Source of the DNA: JBEBVQ01 sp037190845
GTDB taxonomy: Bacteria > Bacteroidota > Bacteroidia > Chitinophagales > Chitinophagaceae
Length of the DNA stretch: 64,000 nucleotides
Direction of reading: 5' to 3'
NCBI GenBank assembly: GCA_037190845.1
Contig: JBBCJI010000001.1
Span: 124,001-188,000 of the forward strand
Below the pieces are notes generated by a model. The model did no database searches, was not told the DNA's origin, and saw only the letters and a program-made list of their open reading frames with translations. This document shows, piece after piece, positions 24,116-32,667 of this stretch. Numbering within the stretch: position 1 is the stretch's first letter; each line of letters starts with the position of its first letter. Position numbers and translations under genes: made by a program.

Positions 24116-26125
24116 ATGAATCATGCAGATCTGGCGACAATACATGTACGGGCCTTATACTGTTTTCTTATATTGTTCGCAGGTATATGCTGTTCTTATA
24201 CGCTCAAAGGCCAGGAGATCCCCGGCAATTTCCGGTATAAATTGCCCCACCAAATTCCTGATACGGCTGTGCTGCATCCCTTGTTTCACAAAGCGCGCGG
24301 ACTGAAGAAGAACAATCTCGACAGCGCGATAATGCTGTACCGGTACCTGATAGCGCAATGCAGAAGCAGCGGATATTACAGAGGGGAGATGAATGCCTTG
24401 TATGAGGCGGTGGATTATTACAACGCCCGGGGCATGTATGATTCCAGTCTGGCATTCTGCCTTGAAGCGCTGGCGCTCCGGGATAAAGTACCGGAAGATC
24501 ATAATATATACATCCTGTTGCTGAACGCAGCTACGATCCCTTATTTTTATACCGGCAAATACGATACAGCTATTGCTTATTCATATAAGGCACTGGAGGA
24601 AATGAAAAAGTATCCCCAGCCATATCATGTGCAAGTAATGGTATATAATACCATCGGGGCAATGTGGCTGCGTATGGAGGATGCATCCAAGGCCTTCCAA
24701 TACCTGAAGCAAGGCGAAGCGCTGGCTATCAAGCATGCGGACGTGTCCGGCCTCACCCATGTCAGATCGAATATAGGCGCTGCTTTTATCCTGATAAAAC
24801 AGTATGATACCGCCCGGATTTACCTGGAGCAGACAGCGGCAATGGAAGAACTGCTTAACTCCCAGCCGACAGCACGCCAGAACCTGGGCGCCATCTACCT
24901 GCAAGAAGATCAGCCGGAGAAAGCGATCTCGCATTTCCGGAAGGCATTGCAATATGGCAAAGAGAACAAGGATTATTTTGTTACGTTCACCGCTTATATG
25001 GGTCTGGGAACCGCTTATTATAAGTTGAAAGACTACAAGCGCGCCGAACAGATATTGCTCACTGCAGCTGAAATGCTGGGTAGCGGAATGATAGCGGATA
25101 CGAAAGAGTCGCTATATGAAAAGCTGGCCAATGTATACGGCGCAACAGGCCGGTATCAGGAAGCCTACCATTATCAACAGCTGAGCAGGGAGGCGTTCAG
25201 TGAGCTGTTTGGAAAAGAAAAGCTCCAGATCGCCGGACAATTGGAAGCAAAATACAGGGACAGGGAAAAAGACCGGCAGTTGATGGCGCACGAGCTGCTG
25301 ATTGCACAGCAGGAAAACAGGATCAAGGACCGTAATATCTGGATTGGCGGTACAATCGGTATAACCTTTTTGTTAAGCACTTTATTAATAAGCTTTTATC
25401 GGGCCAACCGGAACAGGCAGAAAATACAGGCAGAAAAAATACGTAATCTGGAACAGGGGCAGGAGATAGGAAAACTTAAGGCGTTAATGGATGGCGAGGA
25501 ACAAGAAAGGAGCCGCATTGCACATGAGCTGCACGATGGTATCGGGAGTCAGCATTCTGCAATGATGTTGTACCTGCATTCTATCCAGGATAAATATAAA
25601 GAGCTGGGCAAAACGGAAGAAATGCAGCAGGTGATCCGCCTGTTAAAAGAAACGGCAGACGAGCTGAGAGGAACTGCACATAATCTGATGCCGGAATTTT
25701 TAGAGCAGCAGGGGCTCGAAGTCGCGGTAAAAACTTTTTGTGAGCGTATTGCCAGGAGCAAATCGCTTAAGCTGGATTATTTTACTTACGGAGACTTAAG
25801 CCGGATCGAAAAATCGTTTGCTTTATTTTTGTACCGGATTATACAGGAGCTTGTGCAAAACATAGTAAAACATGCTTCTGCCGAACGGTTTGCAGTTATG
25901 ATCACGTTGATCCATGAGCAGATATCCATTACTGTAGAGGATGACGGCAGCGGTATCAGCGGCCAGCCTTCAGATGGCATGGGATTAATGAGTATGAAAA
26001 AACGGATAGAAGAACTCAAAGGGGAGATGATTATTGAAACCGGACAGGGCACGGGAACAAGCATTTCAGTAACTTTTGCCAAAGCAAAATTGTCAGATAC
26101 GGATTATGGAGCAGCAAGTCATTAA
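24116..26125 (+). CDS. TPR-containing sensor histidine kinase (HisKA_3 type)
   Basis: The 669-residue kinase has an N-terminal hydrophobic signal (CFLILFAGICCSYTL) and a periplasmic array of tetratricopeptide repeats (about 60-370). A membrane segment WIGGTIGITFLLSTLLISFY comes near 410-430. The HisKA_3 dimerisation region has the phospho-acceptor His473 in ELHDGIG. A HATPase domain with VEDDGSGIS and GMGLMSMKKRIEEL ends the protein. TACCTTTA at 24090-24097 resembles a -7 element and favours the Met at 24116 over one 63 bp upstream. The response-regulator gene overlaps its 3' end. The signal it senses is unknown. Confidence 0.93.
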   Translation: MNHADLATIHVRALYCFLILFAGICCSYTLKGQEIPGNFRYKLPHQIPDTAVLHPLFHKARGLKKNNLDSAIMLYRYLIAQCRSSGYYRGEMNALYEAVDYYNARGMYDSSLAFCLEALALRDKVPEDHNIYILLLNAATIPYFYTGKYDTAIAYSYKALEEMKKYPQPYHVQVMVYNTIGAMWLRMEDASKAFQYLKQGEALAIKHADVSGLTHVRSNIGAAFILIKQYDTARIYLEQTAAMEELLNSQPTARQNLGAIYLQEDQPEKAISHFRKALQYGKENKDYFVTFTAYMGLGTAYYKLKDYKRAEQILLTAAEMLGSGMIADTKESLYEKLANVYGATGRYQEAYHYQQLSREAFSELFGKEKLQIAGQLEAKYRDREKDRQLMAHELLIAQQENRIKDRNIWIGGTIGITFLLSTLLISFYRANRNRQKIQAEKIRNLEQGQEIGKLKALMDGEEQERSRIAHELHDGIGSQHSAMMLYLHSIQDKYKELGKTEEMQQVIRLLKETADELRGTAHNLMPEFLEQQGLEVAVKTFCERIARSKSLKLDYFTYGDLSRIEKSFALFLYRIIQELVQNIVKHASAERFAVMITLIHEQISITVEDDGSGISGQPSDGMGLMSMKKRIEELKGEMIIETGQGTGTSISVTFAKAKLSDTDYGAASH

Positions 26126-26750
26126 AATCGCTATTGTCGATGACCACCCTGTAATGCTGAACGGGTTAAAAAACCTGCTTGAAAATCACACGCATATTCA
26201 GATAATAGATGGATACCAGTCCGGGAAGGCATCATTGTCGGCTCTGGCCATACAAAAGCCTGACGTATTGCTTGTTGATATCCAGTTGCCGGATATTCAG
26301 GGAGATGAGCTCACCCGCATTGTTGCTGAGCAATACCCGGATATCCGTATCCTTGTTTTTACCACACATAACAGTCTTTTCCTGATCCGCACCTGTATGA
26401 ACAATGGCGCTACCGGATATATGCTGAAAACAGAAGAGGAGAATGTATTGGTAACAGCTATAGAAACTGTATTCAAGGGAGAAGAGTATTTCTCTCCGGC
26501 GATTAAAGATATCCTGGCCAATGATGCGCTTGCCCGTTCACGTCACGGCCATACACCTGAACTGACCATACGGGAAAAGGAAATACTGAAGCTGATAGCC
26601 GAAGAATATACCAATCAGCAGATTGCCCAGGAGCTGCATCTCAGCCCCCGGACGGTAGAAAACTACAGGCTGGTGCTGATGCACAAGCTGGATGCAAAAA
26701 ATGTGGTAGGACTGATCAAAAATGCCATGCGGATGGGTATCTACCCGTGA
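26106..26750 (+). CDS. LuxR-family response regulator
   Basis: The 214-residue protein has a receiver domain (acidic pair Asp12/Asp13 in IVDDHP, phospho-acceptor Asp58 in LLVDIQLPD) and a C-terminal LuxR/NarL HTH (LTIREKEILKLIAEEYTNQQ, SPRTVENYR). It overlaps the histidine kinase by 20 bp, so the two form a cognate pair. The Met at 26106 gives the normal receiver start; the frame is open a further ten codons upstream. Targets cannot be deduced from this window. Confidence 0.95.
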   Translation: MEQQVIKIAIVDDHPVMLNGLKNLLENHTHIQIIDGYQSGKASLSALAIQKPDVLLVDIQLPDIQGDELTRIVAEQYPDIRILVFTTHNSLFLIRTCMNNGATGYMLKTEEENVLVTAIETVFKGEEYFSPAIKDILANDALARSRHGHTPELTIREKEILKLIAEEYTNQQIAQELHLSPRTVENYRLVLMHKLDAKNVVGLIKNAMRMGIYP

Positions 26751-26786
26751 CCGGTTAACATGACCGGTGGTATTTTCTCAATATCA

Positions 26787-28322
26787 TCACTGACTTACAT
26801 CCCAATGTGCAGCTTTCGTCAGCGGCAGCATTTCTTCAAGGAATTTCCGGTCGTTGCTCAGCCGGGGTACTTTATGCTGCCCACCCAGCTTTCCTTTTTG
26901 TTTCAGCCAGTGGTTAAACCCGCCTTTGGGCATCACATGCACTATGGGCATACGCAGGGCAATGTCTTTATGCCGTTTGGCCTCGTAGTCCGAATTGATA
27001 TTCCGGAGCGCCTGATCCATGGCGTGTATAAAAACATCGGGCGGGCAGGGTAGATGCTCAAATTCGATGATCCATTCATGGGCGCCGTTTTCGGAACCGG
27101 TCATATAAACAGGTGCGGCGGTATAATCGTTTACCACAGCACCTGTCTGTGTGCAGGCATCTGCTATAGCCTGGTCCGAATTATCTACGATCACCTCCTC
27201 TCCGAAAGCGTTTATGAAAAATTTTAGCCGGCCTGTGACCCGTATCCGGAATGGGTATAGTGAGGTGAACTGTACGGTATCTCCAACCACATAACGCCAA
27301 AGACCACTGTTGGTCGTAATCACCAGCGCATAATTTTTGTTCAGCTCTACCTCCTTCAGCGTCAGTGTGGCTGGCTGTTCCTTGCCATATTCTTCTATGG
27401 GCATAAACTCAAAAAAGATACCGTGATTCAGGAAGAGCAGCATTCCATCGCTGTCCGCTTCATCTTGGGCGGCAAAAAAACCTTCAGATGCATTGTACGT
27501 TTCCAGGTAGTGCATATTACCTGAAGGGATGTACCGGCGGAACTGATCCCTGTATGGCTTGAAGCTGACACCGCCGTGTATATACAGCTCCAGGTTGGGC
27601 CATACGTCATGCAGGTTGTCCGTGCCCGCCAGCTCAAAGATCCGTTTGATAAGCACAATCGTCCAGGTAGGTACGCCGGCTATAAACGTCACATTTTCAT
27701 TGATGGTGGTACGGGCGATCATTTCGATCTTTTCTTCCCATTCATCCATGAGTGCTATCGAGAGATCGGGTGTCCGGGCGAGTTGTCCCGGCCAGGGCAT
27801 GTTCTGCAGCATGACGGCCGACAGGTCGCCGTAAAAAGAATCGGCGTTCAGTTGGTTTACCTGGTGGCTGCCACCGATCACGAGACATTTACCGGCGATA
27901 AAGCTGGATTGCGGGTATTGTTTCAGGTACAGTGTAAGCACATCCTTTCCCGCCTTGAAATGAGTATCATCCATAGCCTCCCGTGTTACCGGGATGAATT
28001 TGCTTTTATCGCTTGTTGTGCCGCTGCTTTTGGCAAACCAGTTTACCGGGGAAGGCCAGAGTACATTCTGATTGCCTTCCAGGATGCGTTGTATATATGG
28101 CTTAAGTGTATCGTAGTCGTTAACAGGAACCTGCTGCCGGAATTCAGTAATTGAATTGATTGTGTCAAATCCATATTTCTTGCCGTATTCTGTAAACTGT
28201 GCAGAACCGATCAGGTCATTGAATACCTGGCGCTGTGTATCCACAGGGTTCAGCATGAAATTGTCAATTGCACTCTGGCGCAATTTAATGATGCCTCTCA
28301 GTGCCGGGGTAATAATGCTCAT
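26787..28322 (-). CDS. GH3-family acyl-acid amido synthetase-like protein
   Basis: The 511-residue protein belongs to the GH3 auxin-responsive promoter family, adenylate-forming enzymes that in plants conjugate acyl acids to amino acids. Visible features are the phosphate-binding FAKSSGTTSDKSKFIPVT (about 98-115), YNASEGFFA and the GLWRYVVGDTVQFTS segment. Bacterial homologues are common in Bacteroidota, but their substrates are unknown. It has no signal peptide. It is convergent with the response-regulator gene, and no pathway partner is adjacent. Confidence 0.92.
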   Translation of the reverse strand: MSIITPALRGIIKLRQSAIDNFMLNPVDTQRQVFNDLIGSAQFTEYGKKYGFDTINSITEFRQQVPVNDYDTLKPYIQRILEGNQNVLWPSPVNWFAKSSGTTSDKSKFIPVTREAMDDTHFKAGKDVLTLYLKQYPQSSFIAGKCLVIGGSHQVNQLNADSFYGDLSAVMLQNMPWPGQLARTPDLSIALMDEWEEKIEMIARTTINENVTFIAGVPTWTIVLIKRIFELAGTDNLHDVWPNLELYIHGGVSFKPYRDQFRRYIPSGNMHYLETYNASEGFFAAQDEADSDGMLLFLNHGIFFEFMPIEEYGKEQPATLTLKEVELNKNYALVITTNSGLWRYVVGDTVQFTSLYPFRIRVTGRLKFFINAFGEEVIVDNSDQAIADACTQTGAVVNDYTAAPVYMTGSENGAHEWIIEFEHLPCPPDVFIHAMDQALRNINSDYEAKRHKDIALRMPIVHVMPKGGFNHWLKQKGKLGGQHKVPRLSNDRKFLEEMLPLTKAAHWDVSQ

Positions 28323-28425
28323 TGCAGTGGATCGAAAACGGGTCTATGGAGTATAAATATAAAAAATATACCGATTACTTCGCTATTTTCCGGAAAATTA
28401 TTCCTGATTAATGTGAGAATTTGGG

Positions 28426-28474
28426 AATTTGAAAATGTCCGTTTTATTCTATGGATTAGCTTCATTTTCAAATT
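28426..28474. repeat. AT-rich inverted repeat, copy 1
   Basis: AATTTGAAAATG (28426-28437) pairs perfectly with CATTTTCAAATT (28463-28474). Further copies of TTTTCAAAT follow up to 28500. It lies just beyond the lptB stop codon and may help end its transcripts. The same core recurs at 29285, 32490 and, in shorter form, 48251. Confidence 0.6.
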
Positions 28475-28499
28475 TTCAAATTGCCCGATTTTCAAATTA

Positions 28500-29249
28500 T
28501 TAACCCGATACCTGATACTCCTTTCGTTTCAGTACGAAATTCTTTCCAAGATATACCTTCCTGACCTGTTCGTCGGCAGCAAGCTCTTCTGCTGTGCCGG
28601 ATTTCAGTATCTTTCCCTCAAACAGCAGGTAGGCACGATCGGTAATGGATAAGGTTTCCTGTACATTATGATCTGTAATCAGGATGCCTATGTTTTTGAA
28701 TTTCAGCCGGGCGACAATTGTTTGAATGTCTTCCACAGCAATGGGATCAATGCCAGCAAAAGGCTCATCCAGCAGGATGAATTTGGGGTCTACAGCCAGC
28801 GCACGGGCTATTTCCGTACGGCGTTTCTCACCGCCGCTCAGCACATCGCCGGGGCTTTTGCGCACATGCGTCAGGCGGAATTCCTCCAGCAGCGCATCTC
28901 TTTTATGTATTTGCTCTGCTTTTGTCAGTTTGGTCATCTCAAGTACTGCGGCAATATTATCTTCGACAGACAGTTTTCTGAAAATGGATGTTTCCTGGGG
29001 AAGATAGCCAATGCCCAGCTTGGCGCGTTTGTACATGGGTAAGGCGGTGATTTCCTGCTGATTAAGGTATACATGACCCTCATCCGGCTTCACCAGCCCC
29101 ACTACCATATAAAAAGAAGTGGTCTTTCCTGCACCGTTCGGCCCCAATAGCCCTACGATCTCTCCCTGCTGCACTTCAAACGATACGTCATTGACAACCG
29201 TACGGTTGCGGTAACGTTTGATCAGGCCTTCTGTATGTATCTTCAACAA
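28500..29249 (-). CDS. lptB: LPS export ABC transporter ATP-binding protein LptB
   Basis: The 249-residue ATPase powers lipopolysaccharide extraction from the inner membrane with LptFG. Walker A is GPNGAGKT (36-43), the signature is LSGGEKRR (137-144) and Walker B is FILLDEPF (157-164). The switch FAGIDPIAVEDIQ and the C-terminal VRKVYLGKNF are typical of LptB. The start is one of two adjacent TTG codons at 29244-29249. An exact -7 element lies 13 bp upstream. The partner genes lptFG and lptC are not in this window. Confidence 0.95.
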   Translation of the reverse strand: MLKIHTEGLIKRYRNRTVVNDVSFEVQQGEIVGLLGPNGAGKTTSFYMVVGLVKPDEGHVYLNQQEITALPMYKRAKLGIGYLPQETSIFRKLSVEDNIAAVLEMTKLTKAEQIHKRDALLEEFRLTHVRKSPGDVLSGGEKRRTEIARALAVDPKFILLDEPFAGIDPIAVEDIQTIVARLKFKNIGILITDHNVQETLSITDRAYLLFEGKILKSGTAEELAADEQVRKVYLGKNFVLKRKEYQVSG

Positions 29250-29262
29250 AATGTGCTTTGGG

Positions 29263-29270
29263 CAAAAATA
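29263..29270 (-). promoter_or_regulatory. -7 promoter element of lptB
   Basis: The leftward strand reads TATTTTTG, an exact TAnnTTTG match. Transcription would begin near 29256, giving a very short leader before the TTG start. Confidence 0.6.
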
Positions 29271-29284
29271 GGGATTTTAATTAG

Positions 29285-29372
29285 TCAATTTGAAAATTTG
29301 AAAATGAGCTAATGAACATGCAATCTGTCAAAACATGGGCATTTTCAAGTGTTCAAATTTTCAGATTGTCAC
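29285..29372. repeat. AT-rich inverted repeat, copy 2
   Basis: CAATTTGAAAATTTGAAAATG near 29285 pairs imperfectly with CATTTTCAAG-TGTTCAAATTTTC-AGATTG ending near 29369. It lies in the divergent spacer between lptB and metF and carries the same ATTTGAAAATG core as the copies at 28.4 and 32.5 kb. Confidence 0.5.
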
Positions 29373-29415
29373 ATTAATTCGATCAATTCTTTACTTTTAC
29401 GCCACTAAAAATCAT

Positions 29416-30369
29416 ATGAAAGTAACAGAACACATCCGCCAGGCAGACAAACCGATTATATCACTCGAAATATTGCCCCCGACAAAAGGAAAAAGCATTG
29501 ATTCAATATTTACACTGCTTGATCCTTTCATGGAATTCAAACCCTCTTTTATAAATGTTACCTATCACAGGGCCGAACAGGTATTTAAAAAACGTACCGA
29601 TGGTCATTTTGAGCGGGTGGAAATACGGAAGCGGCCGGGAACAGTAGGTATTTGTGCTGCCATTATAAACCGTTATGGCGTGGATGCCGTGCCGCATCTG
29701 ATCTGTGGCGGATTCAGCAAGGAAGAAACGGAGAATGCCCTTATTGATCTGCACTTCCTGGGGGTGAATAATGTGCTTGCATTGCGGGGCGATGCTGCCG
29801 CCAATGAAAAATTCTTTGCACCACACCCGCACGGTCATCGTTATGCCGAAGAGCTGGTGCAGCAAATAGTAGACCTGAACCGGGGAAAATACCAGGAAGA
29901 TGATATTATGGACGGTGTGAAAACCGATTTTTGTATTGGCGTGGCCGGGTATCCGGAAAAACATTTCGAATCGCCCAACCGGGAAACAGACCTGCATTAC
30001 CTAAAACGAAAGATTGAACTGGGCGGCGATTACATCACCACCCAGATGTTTTTTGATAACAGGTATTACCACCAGTTTGTCGCTTCATGCAGGGAGCAGC
30101 AGATCAATGTACCTATTATACCTGGTCTGAAACCAATTACCAATTGCAGGCAGTTGACTATGCTGCCGAGCATATTCAATGTTAATATCCCGGTAGAGCT
30201 ATCTCGTGAAATGCAGGCTGCAAAAACAAATGAGGCCTGTGAGCAGGTAGGTACGGAATGGTTGCTGCAGCAGTGCCGGGAACTGCTATCACAAAAAGTG
30301 CCTGTGCTGCATTTTTACACCCTCGGTAAGCCGCAGGTGGTATATAATGTGCTGAAACAGTTGTTCTAA
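29416..30369 (+). CDS. metF: Methylenetetrahydrofolate reductase
   Basis: The 317-residue flavoenzyme reduces 5,10-methylene-THF to 5-methyl-THF for methionine synthesis. It shows the family start ISLEILPPTKG, the segments VNVTYHRAEQ-like and HLICGGFSKEETENAL, NNVLALRGDA (folate and FAD binding), and GGDYITTQMFFDN with PIIPGLKPI. I use the Met at 29416; the open frame upstream runs through a repeat. TACTTTTA at 29392-29399 resembles a -7 element. The length is normal, and the enzyme should be cytoplasmic. Confidence 0.95.
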   Translation: MKVTEHIRQADKPIISLEILPPTKGKSIDSIFTLLDPFMEFKPSFINVTYHRAEQVFKKRTDGHFERVEIRKRPGTVGICAAIINRYGVDAVPHLICGGFSKEETENALIDLHFLGVNNVLALRGDAAANEKFFAPHPHGHRYAEELVQQIVDLNRGKYQEDDIMDGVKTDFCIGVAGYPEKHFESPNRETDLHYLKRKIELGGDYITTQMFFDNRYYHQFVASCREQQINVPIIPGLKPITNCRQLTMLPSIFNVNIPVELSREMQAAKTNEACEQVGTEWLLQQCRELLSQKVPVLHFYTLGKPQVVYNVLKQLF

Positions 30370-30562
30370 AAAGTACGTCATTTCGAGTTATTTGTAGGGT
30401 TTCTATAATCAATTCGGCATAACGGACGTATCTCATGAATCAGTCCACGGTGTCATGCAGAACGTAGTGAAGCGGAGTGAAGCATCCCACATAATATGTG
30501 TTCGTATTATGTGGGATCCCTCCTGTCGTCGGGATGACACCGTTCATCTTTTTTACACCCTC
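30370..30562. repeat. GAGGGTG-ended dispersed repeat between metF and the beta-lactamase
   Basis: The whole 193-bp spacer between two convergent stop codons is repeat-like. Leftward it begins GAGGGTGTAAAAAAG then ACGGTGTCATCCCGAC, matching the left end of the 16871 element. Rightward it contains GTCATTTCGAG and GTAGTGAAGCGGAGTGAAG. In its middle TCCCACATAATA (30485-30496) and TATTATGTGGGA (30505-30516) form a perfect 12-bp stem, which could terminate both genes. Confidence 0.6.
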
Positions 30563-30563
30563 T

Positions 30564-31415
30564 TTACGGAATAGCCCCGAAATCTTTCAGGATACGGTGT
30601 AATATTTCCACACGTATCTGTGCCCAGTCCTGTGTTGTATCGCCGGGAGGTATTTCAAACTGCTGTGCGAAGAAAACAGGGATAATCCGTACATCGCTTT
30701 TATTCATGGCATTCTTGTGTTCCTGTACCTGCTGGATCCGTTCGGCAAACCCTACAATCCATAGAATATGCTGATCCCCGTCAATGCCCCAGCCTGTTTT
30801 GTAATATATCCGGTATCCCGGTGTTTCCTCCCGCAACATCATGCTTCTTACAATTCGTTGGGTGCGTTCGGAAAATCCTTTTAATTCATTAAAATACAGC
30901 CGTTTGACAAATCCTACCTGCTCATCCGCCGATATTTTCAGAGACCCGTCGAGCCAGAAGGTATCTACACGGTTGCCGGTATTCATGTTGCCGTATTTTA
31001 TGGTATCTACATAATATTGCATCACGGCAGGTCCGATCTTCCGGGCAATTTCCTGGAAGTAGGGAACATTGCTCACTTCGAAAGCCTCGCGCATATTCAT
31101 ATCCTTATTCCATGCCGGTATATCCCGCACGATGCTGTCCCAGGGAATGACCAGTTGTTCATCCGGTGCTATGCCTGTTTCGAGCGCTATCAGGGAGTTG
31201 AGTATCTTGAAGGTGGAAGCTGGGACAACCTGTTCGAGACAGCGGTCTTTGTTGTAAAAATGGATCACCTCATGTGCCTGATCCCGCAGCATAAAACACC
31301 CGTTTTTAATGCCGTAAGCAGCGAAATGCTGCTGCCATTCCGGGTGATCCTTCAGGCGGGATTGCTGGCAGGATAATAACAGGAGCAGTAAAAAAGCGAC
31401 GGATGTGATACGCAT
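30564..31415 (-). CDS. Class D (OXA-type) beta-lactamase, predicted lipoprotein
   Basis: The 283-residue enzyme has the class D motifs in order: Ser67-Thr-Phe-Lys70 (STFK, with the nucleophile and the lysine normally carbamylated), SNV (115-117), YGN (141-143), WLDGSLKIS starting at Trp154, and KTG (206-208). Spacing matches OXA enzymes. The N-terminus is a lipoprotein signal with lipobox LLLLSC (Cys16), so it should be membrane-anchored. It should hydrolyse beta-lactams, with spectrum unknown. No mobile element or integron surrounds it, so it is probably an intrinsic gene. It lies 36 bp downstream of the M23 peptidase gene and may be cotranscribed with it. Confidence 0.93.
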   Translation of the reverse strand: MRITSVAFLLLLLLSCQQSRLKDHPEWQQHFAAYGIKNGCFMLRDQAHEVIHFYNKDRCLEQVVPASTFKILNSLIALETGIAPDEQLVIPWDSIVRDIPAWNKDMNMREAFEVSNVPYFQEIARKIGPAVMQYYVDTIKYGNMNTGNRVDTFWLDGSLKISADEQVGFVKRLYFNELKGFSERTQRIVRSMMLREETPGYRIYYKTGWGIDGDQHILWIVGFAERIQQVQEHKNAMNKSDVRIIPVFFAQQFEIPPGDTTQDWAQIRVEILHRILKDFGAIP

Positions 31416-31451
31416 GTGGTTGAGCTGTTTGTTCAGGAATTAATAAAAACT

Positions 31452-32426
31452 TTAGTCGAACGATTGGTTTGAAGATGCCGCCATACGGATCATTCTTTCA
31501 TAGTCCGTAGCAGACAGATCATTAAAGAAAAAATGGACAGGGTCGATCTTCCGGTTGTTCTTAATGACTTCATAATGGCAATGGGGGGCGGTGCTTTTCC
31601 CGGAATTGCCTACCCAGCCGATCATTTGTCCGCGTTTTACTTTTTCTCCGGGGCGGACTTTTATACGCGCCATATGTGCATACAACGTCTCGTATCCGTA
31701 TCCATGGTGGATAATGACATGGCGGCCGTATCCGTCGGCTTCATGGGTGGCGGTGCGTACTGTGCCATCTGCCGTGGCATAGATCGGCGTACCTACCGGC
31801 GCGGCAAAGTCAAGGCCGGTATGCAGCTTCGCGGTTTTATATATCGGGTCAATACGGTAACCGAATCCACTGGTCATACGTTTGAGGTTTTTGTTGGAAA
31901 CCGGCTGTATCGCCGGGATACGCGCCAACATATCTTCTTTCGACCGTACGAGCTGCAGTATCGTGTCGTAGGAACGTTGCTGTGTTTTAATCCTGTTGGC
32001 CAGTTGCATCACATCGGTTTCGATCTGGCGCACCAGTTCTTCGGAACGGAGGTAGGCAAACCTGCGTGTATGCAGACCAGTATATTTTTTCCCGTAACGT
32101 ATGCTGTCGGGTAGTGGGGTAGATTCAAATACCGTGCGGTATATCTGGTTATCTCGTTCTTCCAATTCGCCCAACATACGCCCGAGGCTGCTGATCTGTT
32201 TTTGAAGGAGTGCATATTGTTCCTGCAGTTGTAGCATATCGCTCCTCATCTGCTTTTCTTTCGGGGAGTCCAGGAAGTAGAAGGCAATCGCTACAATGAT
32301 TCCTGCAGAGACCAGTGAAGATGAGATGAAGCCGGCAATCCGGAGCAAGCGGGTACGCCAGGGTACCACCAGCTTTTCAAAACGGTGGGTAGTGGTATTA
32401 TAATAATATTTCCGGACACGCTTCAT
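31452..32426 (-). CDS. Membrane-anchored M23 family metallopeptidase
   Basis: The 324-residue protein has a cytoplasmic start, one membrane segment (about 28-52), a coiled-coil region (58-92 and 128-165) and a C-terminal LytM domain. The zinc ligands are His202 and Asp206 in HTGLDF and His284 in HCHYE, so the catalytic site is complete. Such proteins cut peptidoglycan cross-links or, in Bacteroidota, other periplasmic substrates, often in cell division and envelope remodelling. The next gene encodes a beta-lactamase, which suggests a cell-wall theme. The gene is divergent from the M13 peptidase. Confidence 0.92.
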   Translation of the reverse strand: MKRVRKYYYNTTTHRFEKLVVPWRTRLLRIAGFISSSLVSAGIIVAIAFYFLDSPKEKQMRSDMLQLQEQYALLQKQISSLGRMLGELEERDNQIYRTVFESTPLPDSIRYGKKYTGLHTRRFAYLRSEELVRQIETDVMQLANRIKTQQRSYDTILQLVRSKEDMLARIPAIQPVSNKNLKRMTSGFGYRIDPIYKTAKLHTGLDFAAPVGTPIYATADGTVRTATHEADGYGRHVIIHHGYGYETLYAHMARIKVRPGEKVKRGQMIGWVGNSGKSTAPHCHYEVIKNNRKIDPVHFFFNDLSATDYERMIRMAASSNQSFD

Positions 32427-32489
32427 CTCTTCCCGCTCCTGTGTTTATTGCTACAGACTGCGGCAAAATTAACGGTTCCGGCCAATGTG

Positions 32490-32582
32490 GCAATTTGAAA
32501 ATGTGACAATTTGAAGAGAGAACCTGTTTTAATGAATATTTTGGTCATTGGTTCATTTTCAAATTTTCAAATTCTCACATTT
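32490..32582. repeat. AT-rich inverted repeat, copy 3
   Basis: GGCAATTTGAAAATGTGACAA on the left pairs in large part with TTCATTTTCAAATTTTCAAAT and CTCACATTTG on the right, giving a long imperfect hairpin. It lies in the divergent spacer between the M23 and M13 peptidase genes. Confidence 0.55.
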
Positions 32583-32637
32583 GATATCCCCCCCTTTTTC
32601 CCCCTTTGCCGGTTCGTATATCCGGAAAGGAATATTG

Positions 32638-32645
32638 TACTTTTG
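32638..32645 (+). promoter_or_regulatory. -7 promoter element of the M13 peptidase gene
   Basis: TACTTTTG matches TAnnTTTG exactly, with TTCG at 32613-32616 as a possible -33 element 21 bp upstream. The start codon follows 22 bp downstream, at 32668. Confidence 0.6.
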
Positions 32646-32667
32646 GCAGCGTAAATTAAACCATGTA

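Noticed and set aside
28413..32582. AT-rich repeats considered as a CRISPR array
   Set aside because: The copies are separated by whole genes, are palindromic as pairs and have no regular spacers or cas genes.
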